A program made the translations under genes and the position numbers. From the NCBI RefSeq assembly GCF_021155775.2, contig NC_060232.1, positions 41,333,089-41,397,088 of the forward strand: DNA of 64,000 bases. Reading direction: 5' to 3'. Below the pieces are notes generated by a model that saw nothing but the letters and a program-made list of their open reading frames with translations, was not told the origin of the DNA and ran no database searches. Position 1 is the first letter of the stretch; every line of letters starts with the position of its first letter. The DNA comes from Neodiprion pinetum. Its lineage: Eukaryota; Arthropoda; Insecta; Hymenoptera; Diprionidae. This document shows, one piece after another, positions 27,701-35,610 of the stretch.

Positions 27701-30700
27701 TTCAAATACATAGTAAACAAATTCTTGCGTGATAGATGATAATGCTAGTGGGTCCTACTTGACGTATTCGGTCAGGTCCCATCCACATGAATACGTGTAG
27801 TATGTACATGTATGTACATCGGTATAAGGCAGGAGAGAGTGCTTAGCATACACTGAACTGTTATTGCTCAATGCATAAGCTGCATAATTTTCCAGAAAAA
27901 TTAAGGATTTTCATTGAAAAGCTAGGAAGATGTACCTACATTTATTTTGCAGTGCTCAAGTTATGTCTCGAGTAATACTTAACTTTGCACTGCAATTGTT
28001 TGGTAGTTTAAAATAAAAAATTTCGATACAGTTTTCACACCACATGGAGAACTCCCCGAAATTCGCAGAACTTTTCCAAGTTTTATGAGGAATCTTACAA
28101 GATCATACAAAGCAAGTATCATCAAGAAAACTTGAGTTATATGCGTTTTCATTGCATATAAGAAAAAGTCTCCATTAGCTGGCTAATGATTTTCATTTAC
28201 ATACTTCCGGGTGTCCTAAAAAAATTGAAATGTTATTTGATACCATAAATATCATGGAATCGACGAAAGTGGGTTGTATCATGTGATCATTTTTTACGAC
28301 ATTTTCAAAATAGTTTTCTTCAAAGATACAATTAGACCTCACGATTTTGAACTCGTAAAATTTCAGCAAGTAAATATTCAAGTCTCCGAAGATCTGTATG
28401 ACAATTTGAGTCTAAACTATTGAACGTTAAAGTTAATGCTTTACACATGTTTCGGCACCTGCGACGTTTAGGTGCGACAATAATGATTCGGTGCAGGGAC
28501 GGATTTGGCACGGGGACATTTTGACGGTGAGACGTTTCGGCACCGCACGTTTGTGCGCGGGATCTGCATTTCTAACAGACTCCAGGGCCAAACATTTTCA
28601 AACTCGGTTGAGGTATACCGGGCCGGATTGATTGTCGTACACCCAATCACATACGGAACGGGGGTGAGGGTCCTCCCGCACGTGCCTCCTGGCCAGGTCG
28701 TACCATTTCTAATCGACTCCGATAGGACGAAACCTTTTCTCACCGACTGTAGATTTTCGCAACCTTTTCTAACTCTGTTGCGGTATCGCGGCTACCGTTT
28801 ATTAGTTGTATCTAATCACATCATTCCATTTTTTTTTTTTATTCTACTTTCTCACCTAGCACTCACGTATTGTCGCAAAATTAAATTAAACTATGATTCG
28901 CTCTGAGATTTCATTCATGCGCCTAAATGGCTCGCGCCGAAACGGTAGTGCCGATACGTCTTGCTTTCTCTATTAGGCAACTGACCCGGTTATATGTGAA
29001 TTACATTTTCTTTCAGGAGAGACGGTGTACGGGTCGATAACCATCTTTAACAGAGAAAACATTCGACTATCATTTCGCATAATTCCAGAAACACTGTGCA
29101 CCGAGGATCGAGGTCAGTGTTTGCTTGTCAAGCCGATGTCCGGCACCTTGCAGCCCAACAAGAAACACCGTCTTGAGTAAATAATGATCTCTTATAAACG
29201 CGTTAACAGTACAGTACAATTCCCGCCGTTGCACGCTCCCCCGTTGCCTCTTCATTTCGTAGTTAGCGAGCGTGGAGCTGACGCCCAACCCATTGTTGAC
29301 GCCGAAGCCTAGATTCATACGGGAGGATTAGCCTGTTCCGTGGAAGAGCATGTACCTATTTAATATTCTATATTGCTTAAACCCACCTATAATATACTTC
29401 GCGATAAGTGGTGAGGTCACCGAATGAAGTTAACCGGACAATCGTACGTGTTTTTGAGAGGTAGGTATGTCACGAGCGCCGCACATTTACCCAAAATGTA
29501 ACATACTACCGATCATAACAATTTCATCATTTATTATTATTATCTTTAGAGACAAGGAAGCATAGGTTTAGTTAGTACATAAAATATTTTAATCAGTTCG
29601 TGGTATAGCCAAGCGCAACGGCGTAGTTGGACAGCCAGCAACGTCAGCGTCTTCGCGCCCGCCGGATCCCGGGTGTAATCAACACCGAGATGAGGCGAGC
29701 GCGAAATCACGCGCTTCGAGGATGACCGTTGCGAGGCGAGCCTTTGTTTTAAATTGCAAAGTCAGCAGAAATTCGCTCGCCGCCCGACGTTCCAAGGGGT
29801 GTCGGACGAGCGAGCGAAGACAGTCCCCGTTAGAGACAGCTAAGAACGACATCTACGGAACCCGGGCTCCTTCAGAGCTGCTGTGTGAAGAGTATCAGAC
29901 TTAGATTCACCGACGATTAGAGTGGGAATCCCTCTAATTCTATAAGCGGTGTTCCAAAGCATCTCGCGTCGCGGCGTTAGTCCTTGAAGTAGTAATAAGT
30001 GTTGAACCTCGAGCCACGAACTCTATAGAGTAGTGTAGTACGTAAGCGAGTGAGTGAAGTGAACTTCGGCACCTTCGAGGCCGAAGCAGCAACCGAAAGA
30101 GAGAGAGAGAGAGAAAGTGAGAGAAAACGTGAGTAGTATAGGAAAATACTGTAAGCTTCCTTGTCGATAACCCTGCTGCCTTTTAGTTTTTCATTAAATA
30201 TTTCTACTCGCTTCCATTCAAAATTGGTACCACATAATTGAAATCCTCCAAACCATTTCCCACGGAACGCCCTGTAGAGGACGTTCGCCTCCGAATCCAC
30301 CAAAATTAAATATAAACCTCGGTAATCACAAAGAGGGTGAAGTCGTCGCGTGCGAGACCGCTCCGCACGTGACAGGTATAAAAAACTTCCGCTCAAACAC
30401 TGGTTCGCTGCGGAGCGGAGCGCTGAAACGACAATGATTTGAAATCTATCGTCCTGCCTCAACGCGGATCTCTCTGCGCCACCTGTTACGTGACGTCATG
30501 CACCACGAGGATTGGTAACAATCGATTGTAAATCAATTTTTCCTACTGCGCAATCTGACGCGCACCTGACGGGACGTTTAGACACAGTGCTTATCGATAA
30601 ATCGTAATTTCGTCGATTGCGCAAATCCTCGGCGATCCGGTGCTGAACGGGGTGAGGTGCTCTCTCGTCCCTAGTTGAACCGCCGAATTTCCCGACGAGC

Positions 30701-33641
30701 AGCGCGCGAAGAGAAAGGCCGCCAAGGCGGGGAGACGCTGCGGTTCGCCGTCCGCCAGCGGGATTATCTTCCACCATGGATTCCCTCGCTACGGCAATTC
30801 TCGTCGGCTCCGCTTTCGCCTTCTCAATATCCTTGTTTCGAAATTGGTGCCACTTCACTACTCCCTAATTCCTTGCTTGACGTTGTAGAAACTCTAATGA
30901 CAAAAAGAAACAAAAAAACCTGAAATAAATGCTATTTGACACGCCTATCGCGTAAATTGTTCCTTCGCGGAATTCCGGATGAATGACTCCCGTTCTGGCG
31001 CTCTTTTCGTAACTGACCGTAATTAATTTGACCAAAAATGCAAATTTTAGGTTTCTCCTAAGGTTCAGGGGACTCATTGTAACTTGCATTCGAAATGCCA
31101 CGTTACAGTACGTAGGTACTCGTATGTACGTATGTGATCAAGTTTTTTGTCCAACGATATCTCGAGAACGAGTTACCGTATTTCAATTATTTTAGTTTCA
31201 CGGTTTGTTCAAATTCAGAACTGATGCGAGTTTGGCTTTGATCGGTTCAGTATTTTCGAATCATTTCAATAATATTTAAATTCCAAAAAATTGAATATAA
31301 AATCTGGAGAATGGATGGATGGATTTGAATGAAAATTGGAATAACAAGGTTCACTGAACCGTTAATCACGAATGCAACGTCGGATTTGTAAGATTTAATT
31401 TTGGCGTATTCAATATGCTGAAAAAAAAAACTATAAATATTTAGATTCTTATGGAAATTGGCACTCGAGGGTTTGTTGGGCGACTTATCATGAATCTGCG
31501 ATCAGATTCGCAAAATCCAAAATGGCAAATCCAATATGGTTGTTAAAAAAAAATTTAAGAATATTCGGATTATAGTAGAAATCACTACGTGGAGGTTTTT
31601 TGGATCGCCGCTAACGAATCCAAGGACAGATATCCAAAATTTGTAATTGTAGATCAATTATAGTGGTGAAAAAAAAAATGTCATATTTTCGTCTAGCATG
31701 GTAGCTGAGATCTTTTAAATCGTTAATCACGAATCTGAATTTTTAGTTTCAAATTCGAAATGGAAGTTAATATCTTTTTTTTCTGTGAACTTGGAACCTT
31801 CTGTGTTAAAACGGGAAATTCGAGGATTGGCTCACGGTCAGCATAAAGCCGCGTTGTCTTGGTTCTGCGGGCCAACTCAGTCTATTGACATTTACTTTTG
31901 ACTTCAGTTTGTGTTCAGCAGGTTGAAATATGTAGGAAACGATGCGTCTCTACTTTAGCACAACACATTTTTTTTTTGTGGGCTTACGTACTTTTCATCT
32001 CTTTCATACGGATACTAGGTAAAGAAAATGAGACTTTCGACGACCTAATCACGTTATTATTATGATTCAACCGCAACCAAATTGTTTCGGCCACATATTT
32101 TTCAAATTGAAGCTGACAAATGTCATAATTTTTACCCTCGATGATCTATAGTGCATTTATCGAACATACAAATCTTAAAGATCGATTAGGTTGTAGAAAA
32201 ATCGAGACAAGATTCTGAAAGTTTGTGCGCGCGTCCAGAAGAAAGTTTGAAAAAAAGATTTGGGTTTTTTTTGATAATTCGAAATTTTTTGTAGACGAAC
32301 GAGATCTGAATGATTCTCAGTACACCTTTGATTGGATTCGGATATTTTTCTAGTATCAGACAGCACACACATAAGTTGTTTCAAAAGCTTAGCTCTCCTA
32401 CGAGGAAGATTTTTTTTTTTTCTTTGGTAGCCAATTATAATATCCTATCACTCTACTCGGCTTCAGATCGAGACGGCAATGCACTGTGCTGGAGGATACG
32501 GTATAATCCAAGCTTGCTGGTCAATATACTAACAATAAGAGTATTAAATACCTATGTGTGGAAGAAGGGACCAGTCACACGGTCTTGCTCTTGATTTTGG
32601 TCATCTCACTGTCGCGTGATAATTTGGTTGTAGATATGTCAATAATTCTTAAGAGGGACTCCTTGCAACGGCGGAAGCTGTACTGTAAATTTACACCTAT
32701 GGGGGGGGGGGGGGGGGGGGGTGCATTCTGACCGATTCGAGGCCACCCGTGTCATTTACTACGCAGGTTGAATATAAATGGGAGCAGATGACACAGGCGG
32801 CCGGGCTAGAGTCGGTCAGAATCTACTTCCGTATAGATATACATGGAAATACTGATACGCTACATCATAGTGATCCTTGCAATACATTTCAATAGAAAAA
32901 CATAATATGTAATTTTCTGCACCCGGTGTAAATGCAGACAATATTTAGTGGCGGTGATTTCTCCTCCCAAATTGCCTATCAGATACGTCCACCATAACCC
33001 TAGATCTAGAGCGAATCATTTCCAACGTATTCTTTTCAAAGGCCTGAAATTCACTTCGAAAAAGTATAATTCAGCCTCTGTGTGCAACAACAACTTAACG
33101 TGAGTTAAGCTTTGGACAATGAAGTAGTAAAAATTATGATCTTATGGACGCTGTTGTGATAACGAAGGTTACGACAATTTTTTCAAAACAAAAATCTGTT
33201 GATTTTTTCATTAAAACACCTGTACATCGGTTAACGAATACTTTATTCATGCTTCATTGTCCAAAACTTGACTCAAGTTAAGTTGTCGCTGCACGCAGGG
33301 GCTCAAATAAGTCAACAATCAATTTCCAATGGCGATCAATGTTTACAAAATTACTACTACTTATCTATCTCAAGTGCTTATTCAAGGTCAATTATTAAAA
33401 ATATACCTTCGTCAATATTTGTAATGAATTGCTGATCGTGCGGAAAGTGATATCAATTGCGCTATGACAACCGCTGAGTCTACAAATAATCAACATTTTG
33501 TAATCATAGAACACTTGTCATTACAGGATTCAATTTGAACCCAGTTTTGCTGGCGAATTCGAGTTTTCCATCCATTGTCACATTGAAAAACTCAAGAATC
33601 TACTAGTTACACTTGTCACTGTTAAAACCTTACAAAATTGA
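1..33641 (+). CDS. HYDIN: HYDIN orthologue, partial gene (middle and 3' part, about 40 exons)
   Basis: Hydrocephalus-inducing protein is a giant repeat protein of the C2b projection of the axonemal central pair in motile cilia and sperm flagella, built mainly from ASH/MSP-like beta-sandwich modules. The translated exons follow the order of the vertebrate protein: a block with YIEEE-type motif, an adenylate-kinase-like insert, a charged linker with a conserved DNWD motif, then serial modules including KNRG-, ENVG- and NPYEETS-type strands. Splice sites are GT-AG, and phases agree at nearly all junctions from 11,345 onward, which is strong evidence that the exons belong together. The 5' end lies outside the window and the last codon is TGA at 33,639-33,641. 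Individual exon groups are listed separately. Insect genes of this kind are expected in testis and in ciliated sensory neurons (family knowledge). Introns are mostly 100 bp to 2 kb; the longest, 29,177-33,526, holds a GC-rich patch, diverged repeats and two MITEs. Confidence 0.93.
68..220. repeat. ATTCTGAC family MITE-like repeat, copy 1
   Basis: Directly after the first HYDIN exon the intron contains ATTTACACCTATGG followed by ATTCTGACCGCTTGAGG, a block also present around 32.69 kb and, more diverged, at 14.2 kb. The right end of this copy is not clear. Confidence 0.45.
1437..2291 (+). CDS. HYDIN: HYDIN exons 1437-1627 and 2031-2291
   Basis: The first exon begins after TTTTTATAG and carries the EYIEEE motif followed by IRSMMHYYG, equivalent to the acidic YLEEEKILR stretch of vertebrate HYDIN just before the kinase-like insert. 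It ends at GTTG|GTAAGC. The second starts after TTTTTTCCAG and is a polar, charged linker (DAKLGEKEIEEQGVV onward) with no recognisable fold. I end it at 2291 (GATT|GTAATT) because that phase joins the next exon; a longer version would reach a stop at 2353. Confidence 0.75.
3138..4230 (+). CDS. HYDIN: HYDIN adenylate-kinase-like insert, exons 3138-3293 and 4059-4230
   Basis: Vertebrate HYDIN has an adenylate-kinase-like insert with a P-loop of the form GAPxxGKS. Here the first exon ends in IIFHGAPFT and the next begins EYQRVACQVAKSIGISLLNI, so the Gly-Lys-Ser/Thr of Walker A is replaced by Glu-Tyr-Gln across the exon junction. The following helix and the LLNINNALVE strand keep the kinase-like pattern. 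The splice (ACAG|GTATCA and CCTTTCAG|AAT) is clean, so the loss is not an obvious annotation error. Nucleotide binding is therefore unlikely in this copy. Confidence 0.85.
4592..7144 (+). CDS. HYDIN: HYDIN kinase-like/linker exons about 4592-4873, 6696-6873 and 6901-7144
   Basis: The best frame of the first exon is a Gly/Asn/Thr/Asp-rich linker ending in DLDAFEEFNKIHRR with clear RNY codon bias, but it contains TAA at 4645-4647. The second exon reads FNSHFMISIITRMKKKRIYKRF and splices in phase to the third, which has the EYKIQSIMLLQRI helix equivalent to the KYQCYLDNI-type segment of vertebrate HYDIN. Its donor is CAGAG|GTACTT. The phase between the first and second exon does not agree. Either my boundaries are wrong or this stretch carries real lesions. 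The 6901-7144 exon is the most secure of the three. Confidence 0.55.
5709..5735. repeat. (CA)n/(GC)n microsatellite
   Basis: Alternating purine-pyrimidine tract CACACA changing into GCGCGC within a HYDIN intron, immediately before a Helitron-like terminus. Such tracts can adopt Z-DNA. Confidence 0.85.
5744..6060 (-). mobile_element. Helitron-like 3' terminus with internal short repeats
   Basis: Read on the minus strand, a perfect hairpin GGGGGCGAAGCCCCC is followed by CTAG and then T, the canonical Helitron 3' end (hairpin, CTRR, insertion before T). The adjacent 300 bp contain about four imperfect copies of AAGGGTTAAATCTGCATA-type sequence. The 5' end was not located, so the right boundary is nominal; it is probably a non-autonomous copy. 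Confidence 0.5.
7257..7380. mobile_element. 124-bp MITE
   Basis: Terminal inverted repeats GGGTCAGAAATGAGGTCG (left) and the reverse complement GGGTCAGAAATGAAGCTGG (right), 13 bp perfect at the tips, flank a short non-coding core inside a HYDIN intron. No clear target-site duplication. Confidence 0.65.
8751..10628 (+). CDS. HYDIN: HYDIN charged-linker exons 8751-8941, 9549-9721, 9820-10044, 10336-10455, 10572-10628
   Basis: The first exon (LGMPDFHPGFALQTMD start) matches the LGIP-x-D segment after the kinase-like region of vertebrate HYDIN. The second (GRVTEELRNKVMAVEEM, then FTEYEQVSEDSKLLYAQ) resembles the EYDALTEEEK linker. The third is a Lys/Asn/Ser-rich disordered stretch. The fourth contains LQPVLDNWDLRKGTY, equivalent to the NILMYWDRKQG motif. 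The fifth is a short basic exon. The end of the third exon is uncertain: ACC|GTGAAA at 10044 keeps phase, whereas GTATGA at 10052 would not. Confidence 0.7.
10655..11464 (+). CDS. HYDIN: HYDIN linker exons, tentative (about 10655-10785, 10789-10876, 11040-11135, 11345-11464)
   Basis: These pieces show coding-like codon bias but lie in a poorly conserved linker. The 10.66-10.79 kb reading frame (GFDFANTRNQLD region) and the adjacent PADPWNSKLYEMV frame differ by one base without room for an intron, so one boundary is wrong or there is an indel. The last exon (YTLTSTGSSFFWEL, then ITDSMREIRLNESEL) matches the LEHFVFVIPPSEDIS stretch of vertebrate HYDIN and joins the next module in phase. Confidence 0.5.
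11713..13892 (+). CDS. HYDIN: HYDIN ASH module, exons 11713-11915, 12714-12817, 13597-13720, 13782-13892
   Basis: The first exon reads ARWIMQPNEVSTFKIQFSP and SVGIHEQEYEL, an ASH strand pattern equivalent to RWIVPANGEVTLQVHF. The second adds YDFGSILLDKAGEK, the start of the next module. The third gives FTLSNIS...AIF, and the fourth FDILDVWAQVCKAGLHLE followed by NNPRVEVIE. All four splice in phase (0, 2, 0, 0). The intron after 13,892 contains a 130-bp MITE and a TTAA-flanked element. Confidence 0.88.
14178..14307. mobile_element. 130-bp MITE with TGTACACCTCCCGAGGTGG termini
   Basis: The ends are inverted copies of TGTACACCTCCCGAGGTGG with one following mismatch. Just inside the left end is ATTCTGACTGATTCAAGG, linking it to the repeats at 0.1 and 32.7 kb. 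Located in the HYDIN intron 13,893-15,866. Confidence 0.75.
14620..15532. mobile_element. TTAA-flanked TIR element, about 0.9 kb
   Basis: TTAA (14,616-14,619) precedes GGG...TAAGGTTTT, and the right end has the inverted AAAACCTTACCCCCC followed by TTAA (15,533-15,536). A TTAA duplication is the hallmark of piggyBac-type insertion. The core holds no transposase, so this is a non-autonomous element. The left end contains a long G run. Confidence 0.65.
15867..16112 (+). CDS. HYDIN: HYDIN ASH module exon
   Basis: Starts after TTCTTTCAG and ends at ACG|GTACGT, phase 0 on both sides. The strand pattern KLEVELEGQLVSFGKML, then RTIVVKNKSNVTLYWKL, then GSVPPLATVDIECIYY is a complete small ASH-like sandwich corresponding to the EIELEPRQLHFDRLLL module of vertebrate HYDIN. 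Confidence 0.9.
16863..17300. mobile_element. MITE-like element, about 440 bp, with internal (TA)n
   Basis: Left end GTTTGACGGTGAATAT and the inverted right end GTTTGACGCTCAATAT match apart from two bases. The core is AT-rich with poly(A)/poly(T) stretches and a TA microsatellite at about 17,163-17,190. It lies in the HYDIN intron 16,113-17,756. Confidence 0.6.
17757..18563 (+). CDS. HYDIN: HYDIN ASH module, exons 17757-17981, 18063-18182, 18427-18563
   Basis: The first exon carries ENYDVSVDVI and TFSIRNRGPYDIGF, equivalent to the AEAYDIALDI and LKNRGKYEIAF strands. The second (SNLLELNLPPTL, TTGCLSSGESTTIK) and third (VEFTVVKVPLIKCQLLD, LPILLSISAFYA) complete the sandwich. Donors are GTGTTA, GTACAA and GTAAGA; phases 0, 0, 2. 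Confidence 0.9.
18663..19441 (+). CDS. HYDIN: HYDIN ASH module, exons 18663-18962 and 19141-19441
   Basis: The first exon begins FKIQPSLGLDFGPVAIF with IENVGRFPLQYKM, followed by a basic, Ser/Arg/Lys-rich insertion of about 60 residues, as in the vertebrate module that also carries an Arg/Ser-rich loop here. The second exon supplies the second half (GEIEPGKVEIVNVQCCPD, LSATGCVPIIDL). They join in phase 2 at TCTAG|GTAACT and GTGACAG|GGG. Confidence 0.9.
19723..21280 (+). CDS. HYDIN: HYDIN ASH modules, exons 19723-19983 and 20968-21280
   Basis: The first exon reads VHLRLYNPGLVLSDVTVNIV and KIFTISFTPTTLG, a standard strand pair with the SFTP hallmark. The second continues with SVATLNIVHEL, DIRVCGEGVVPQIAL and a new module INFGCSVVGETGNRLLCF. 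Donors GGG|GTAAGT and GCGG|GTAATG. The 984-bp intron between them shows no gene. Confidence 0.9.
22089..23660 (+). CDS. HYDIN: HYDIN ASH modules, exons 22089-22370, 23170-23399, 23529-23660
   Basis: The first exon contains ASVNIRFSSSQVGKYEGNL and DNPYEETSVRIIAESY, one of the best conserved HYDIN signatures. The second reads IRFKISNKSEKKLFRFEL and VTFSPSVGYLNELETKDIT. The third (44 codons, phase 0 to 0, after CTATTAG) contains the short motif WDDRQKNIRW, equivalent to WDDRMHTVKW, a stretch easily missed by exon finders because it has no long ORF. Confidence 0.9.
24298..25995 (+). CDS. HYDIN: HYDIN ASH modules, exons 24298-24459, 24811-25057, 25233-25461, 25771-25995
   Basis: Successive exons give TIQIILLAIAAHSKYDCPV and INLKDTLMFQ; then YTFELKNSGVVEMAYQW followed by a polar insertion; then VLIPGESIRCTFVFSPLDVF; then FELPQSDYLNG and GIRVVEFKVIGSGRKHM. 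They match the order of the vertebrate modules (FSPLDIGDFES, HFDLKDSDYISG, RVIEFTTVGIGGKN) and join in phase 0, 1, 2, 2. Confidence 0.92.
26115..27179. mobile_element. 1.07-kb foldback element (long inverted arms)
   Basis: The two ends are inverted copies (ACACTCGTGAAAAAAAT left; reverse complement of the right ACACCCGTGAAAAAAAT), and the similarity continues inward for several hundred bases: GGTCCAACTTTG, GCTGAAAATCTTGG, TTCAATTTTGTCTGCGG and ATCCAATATCAAA all recur inverted on the right side. The right arm is about 120 bp shorter. No ORF. It lies in the HYDIN intron 25,996-27,380 and would form a long imperfect hairpin in the pre-mRNA. Confidence 0.75.
27381..29176 (+). CDS. HYDIN: HYDIN ASH modules, exons 27381-27694 and 29017-29176
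   Basis: The first exon begins FHMINPTTEDYHFSWRKL and contains FTFTFLAEEVGIYESFW and VATVTEPSVHLSP, equivalent to the FTILNPTNSTYSFCW and KTTEPLISLNKS segments. The second (ETVYGSITIFNRENIRLSF, then VKPMSGTLQPNKKH) opens the next module and ends at CTTGA|GTAAAT. The intron before the first exon holds the 1.1-kb foldback element. Confidence 0.92.
28449..28943. mobile_element. MITE-like element, about 495 bp, GC-richer than surroundings
   Basis: Left end GTTTCGGCACCTGCGACG followed by TTTAGG, and the inverted right end GTTTCGGCGCGAGCC followed by ATTTAGG, form an imperfect TIR. The core has several repeats of a TTTCGGCAC-like motif. It is an insertion in the intron between HYDIN exons 27381-27694 and 29017-29176. 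Confidence 0.5.
29580..30930. other. GC-rich, exon-free patch inside the longest HYDIN intron
   Basis: This part of the intron is clearly richer in G+C and CpG than its surroundings, with an (AG)n tract near 30,100 and a good donor-like AAACGTGAGT at 30,127. It contains short ORFs on both strands, none recognisable. It could be a cryptic promoter and first exon, or the remains of a retroelement LTR. I cannot decide between these. Confidence 0.3.
31230..31770. repeat. Diverged tandem repeat, about 125-bp period
   Basis: Units share CTCGAGGGTTTGTTGG, ATCATGAATCTGCGAT and AATGGCAAATCCAATATGG-like blocks and resemble the better preserved minisatellite at 35.19-35.61 kb. Located in the HYDIN intron 29,177-33,526. 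Confidence 0.5.
32680..32840. mobile_element. ATTCTGAC family repeat with poly(G), copy 3
   Basis: Begins with ATTTACACCTATGG as at 0.08 kb, followed by a run of about 20 G and ATTCTGACCGATTCGAGG; the right end carries the inverted ATTCTGACCGACTC. This gives a small TIR element. Confidence 0.55.
33074..33302. mobile_element. 229-bp MITE with about 45-bp terminal inverted repeats
   Basis: CTGTGTGCAACAACAACTTA at the left and the inverted CTGCGTGCAGCGACAACTTA at the right continue through GTTTTGGACAATGAAG on both sides. No coding potential. It lies about 225 bp upstream of the terminal HYDIN exon. Confidence 0.75.
33527..33641 (+). CDS. HYDIN: HYDIN terminal exon
   Basis: After CATTACAG the exon completes the previous codon in phase 2 and reads IQFEPSFAGEFEFSIHCHI, then the last strand LVTLVTVK, before the stop TGA at 33,639-33,641. 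It aligns to the FFTPKQEGDVNFNLICNV strand of vertebrate HYDIN, which continues for roughly another thousand residues; none of that is visible downstream. The only possible donor near the end (CACT|GTTAAA) is weak, and I found no matching following exon. Confidence 0.8.
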
Positions 33642-34938
33642 ACCGTATCATTTGTAAATGAAAATAATAAGACATACATGTTCATTTGCCTAGACTTGTT
33701 ACCTGAGAGTTGTATTTGAATAACACGAGTGATAGTAAAATAATTCGATTATTGCAGTATGTCGTCTATTCATTTTATCAATGGATGCATTGGATTCATT
33801 ATGCAGATTTCAGATCATCAGGTTGAAAAAGTCTTTAAGCAAGAACACGACCGGTACTGTCGAATTCTTCTAATTTGCATCCCTCTCTCTTTTAATTACA
33901 AATAATACACACCGACTGAAGAATTTTGTGTGATTACGAGCACCGTGATCTTTTTTAATAGAATCTTAGCAGGTTGTAAGTCTCATATCGAACTACACAT
34001 GTGGACGCTTTGAACTTCAACTTAAGGGGGGAGCCTGCTTTAGAGGCTTCAAAAAATCGATTTTTTTTTTTGCATAAATATCTTCCCAAACTGTCCAAGA
34101 ATGTGTCCCTAAAATTTCAGAAGCAAATTCGAAAAATTTTCGGAACTACAGAAGAAATAGTGAGCAAGCGTCGAGCAGGTATACGAGCGGTTTTTTGAAG
34201 TTTTTGAAGTTTTGAACTAGTTTTTTGAAGAGTCTGAAAGGCAACTCTATGGATCAGGAATCGCTGATTAGCATATTAATGCGGTAAGTTCAAGAAAATT
34301 ACGATTTTTTTCATACCAAAACTTTGACGCGCGATTTCTCGGTTTTTCATTTTTACCATGTTTCCTAATTGGCGGGAAAGATAGGGAAAAAATTAAACGT
34401 CCTACCGAAACGAGACAAAATGGATTGTATTCGGGATTAAATTATCTTCTAGGTGAATCTGAAAAACCTTAAGAAAGTTGAGATTAACCCACTTTTCAAA
34501 CAATCTAATGTGAACTTTTCTTTCAATTTGAGAAAAATTGTTGAACTTTACACTTTTTGTTGAGTTTTCTTGGTTTAACTAGAAGCTATACTGTTGAAAA
34601 ATGAAATTTTTGGAGTTTACTCCTTAAGAAACGATTTGAGTTATAGGGCCCGGTACGGAAATTATATGTGGAGTAAAATCAAGTGTAATACGAAAACTTG
34701 AGGCGTTATAGAAAGAGACAAACATACATATTGAACGTGCAAAAGAATGAGATTAAATACATTACACAGCGTATCCTACACTCGGGGTCTCCTCTTTGTG
34801 CGGTGCTTCGTAGTCTCACTGTATAGTTCAATACTTCTGGCTGAGAGTTGAATGTGTGCGTATGTTTGTACGTGTGCGTTGTGTGCCTGCGTATGAATTT
34901 ATAAGACGTGACGTTATCACGTCAAGATATTTGAAAAT

Positions 34939-35003
34939 ATGGAAGAAATTGATTTAGATGATAATGAAGAAGAATCGGAAAAACACATGGACGCGGTTAA
35001 TTG
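34939..35003 (+). other. Exon-like acidic ORF inside the TIR element
   Basis: ATG at 34,939 opens a short acidic reading frame (MEEIDLDDNEEESEKHMDAV) that runs into TTG|GTAAGC, a good donor, about 30 bp after a TTTATAA motif. It could be the first coding exon of a former transposase or captured gene. No second exon was found. Confidence 0.3.
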
Positions 35004-35189
35004 GTAAGCTTATCGTTTACATTTATGAATAATATACATTTCAAATACGAACAACTAGATCTTTTATTTAGTGTTTTTATTATTTTTGATTAATTGATTT
35101 AATATATTTTATATTCATATATTATTTTCATTACTTATATTAACCCTTAGCGGCACACATATTTCCTTACTTACTATCGACTTGAATTT

Positions 35190-35610
35190 TGTACTCGAGG
35201 GTTTTTGGGATCGCTGATTACGAATCTGCACTCAAAATTTGAAAATTCAAGAGGGCGGATTCAATGTGGCGGACCAAACGTGCAAAAACTCGTTTGACGA
35301 GAGCGAACGTTGGTACTCGGGGGTTTTCAGGGTCCCTAATTACGAATCTGCACTCAAAAGTTAGAAATTCGAGATGGCGGATCCAATATGGTAGACCAAA
35401 ACGCAAAAAGTCGCTTAACGAAAGCGAAAGTTGGCACTCAAAAGTTTTCGGAGTCGCTAATTACGAATCCGCACTCAAAAGTTAGAAATTCAAGATGGCG
35501 GATGCAATATGGGGAACCGAAAATTTTAAAAGTCGTTTGACCGGAACGAAAATTGGTACTCAGGGGTTTTTGCGGTCACTTATTACGAATACGCACTCAA
35601 AATTTGGAAA
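35190..35610. repeat. Minisatellite, about 126-bp unit, 3-4 copies
   Basis: Blocks GGTACTCGGGGGTTTTCAGG, ATTACGAATCTGCACTCAAA and AGATGGCGGATCCAATATGG recur at about 126-bp spacing. It is the same family as the diverged array at 31.2-31.8 kb. It lies within the TIR element. Confidence 0.75.

Noticed and set aside
30496..30858. 120-residue minus-strand ORF in the GC-rich intron patch
   Set aside because: No recognisable domain and typical of random frames in CpG-rich DNA.
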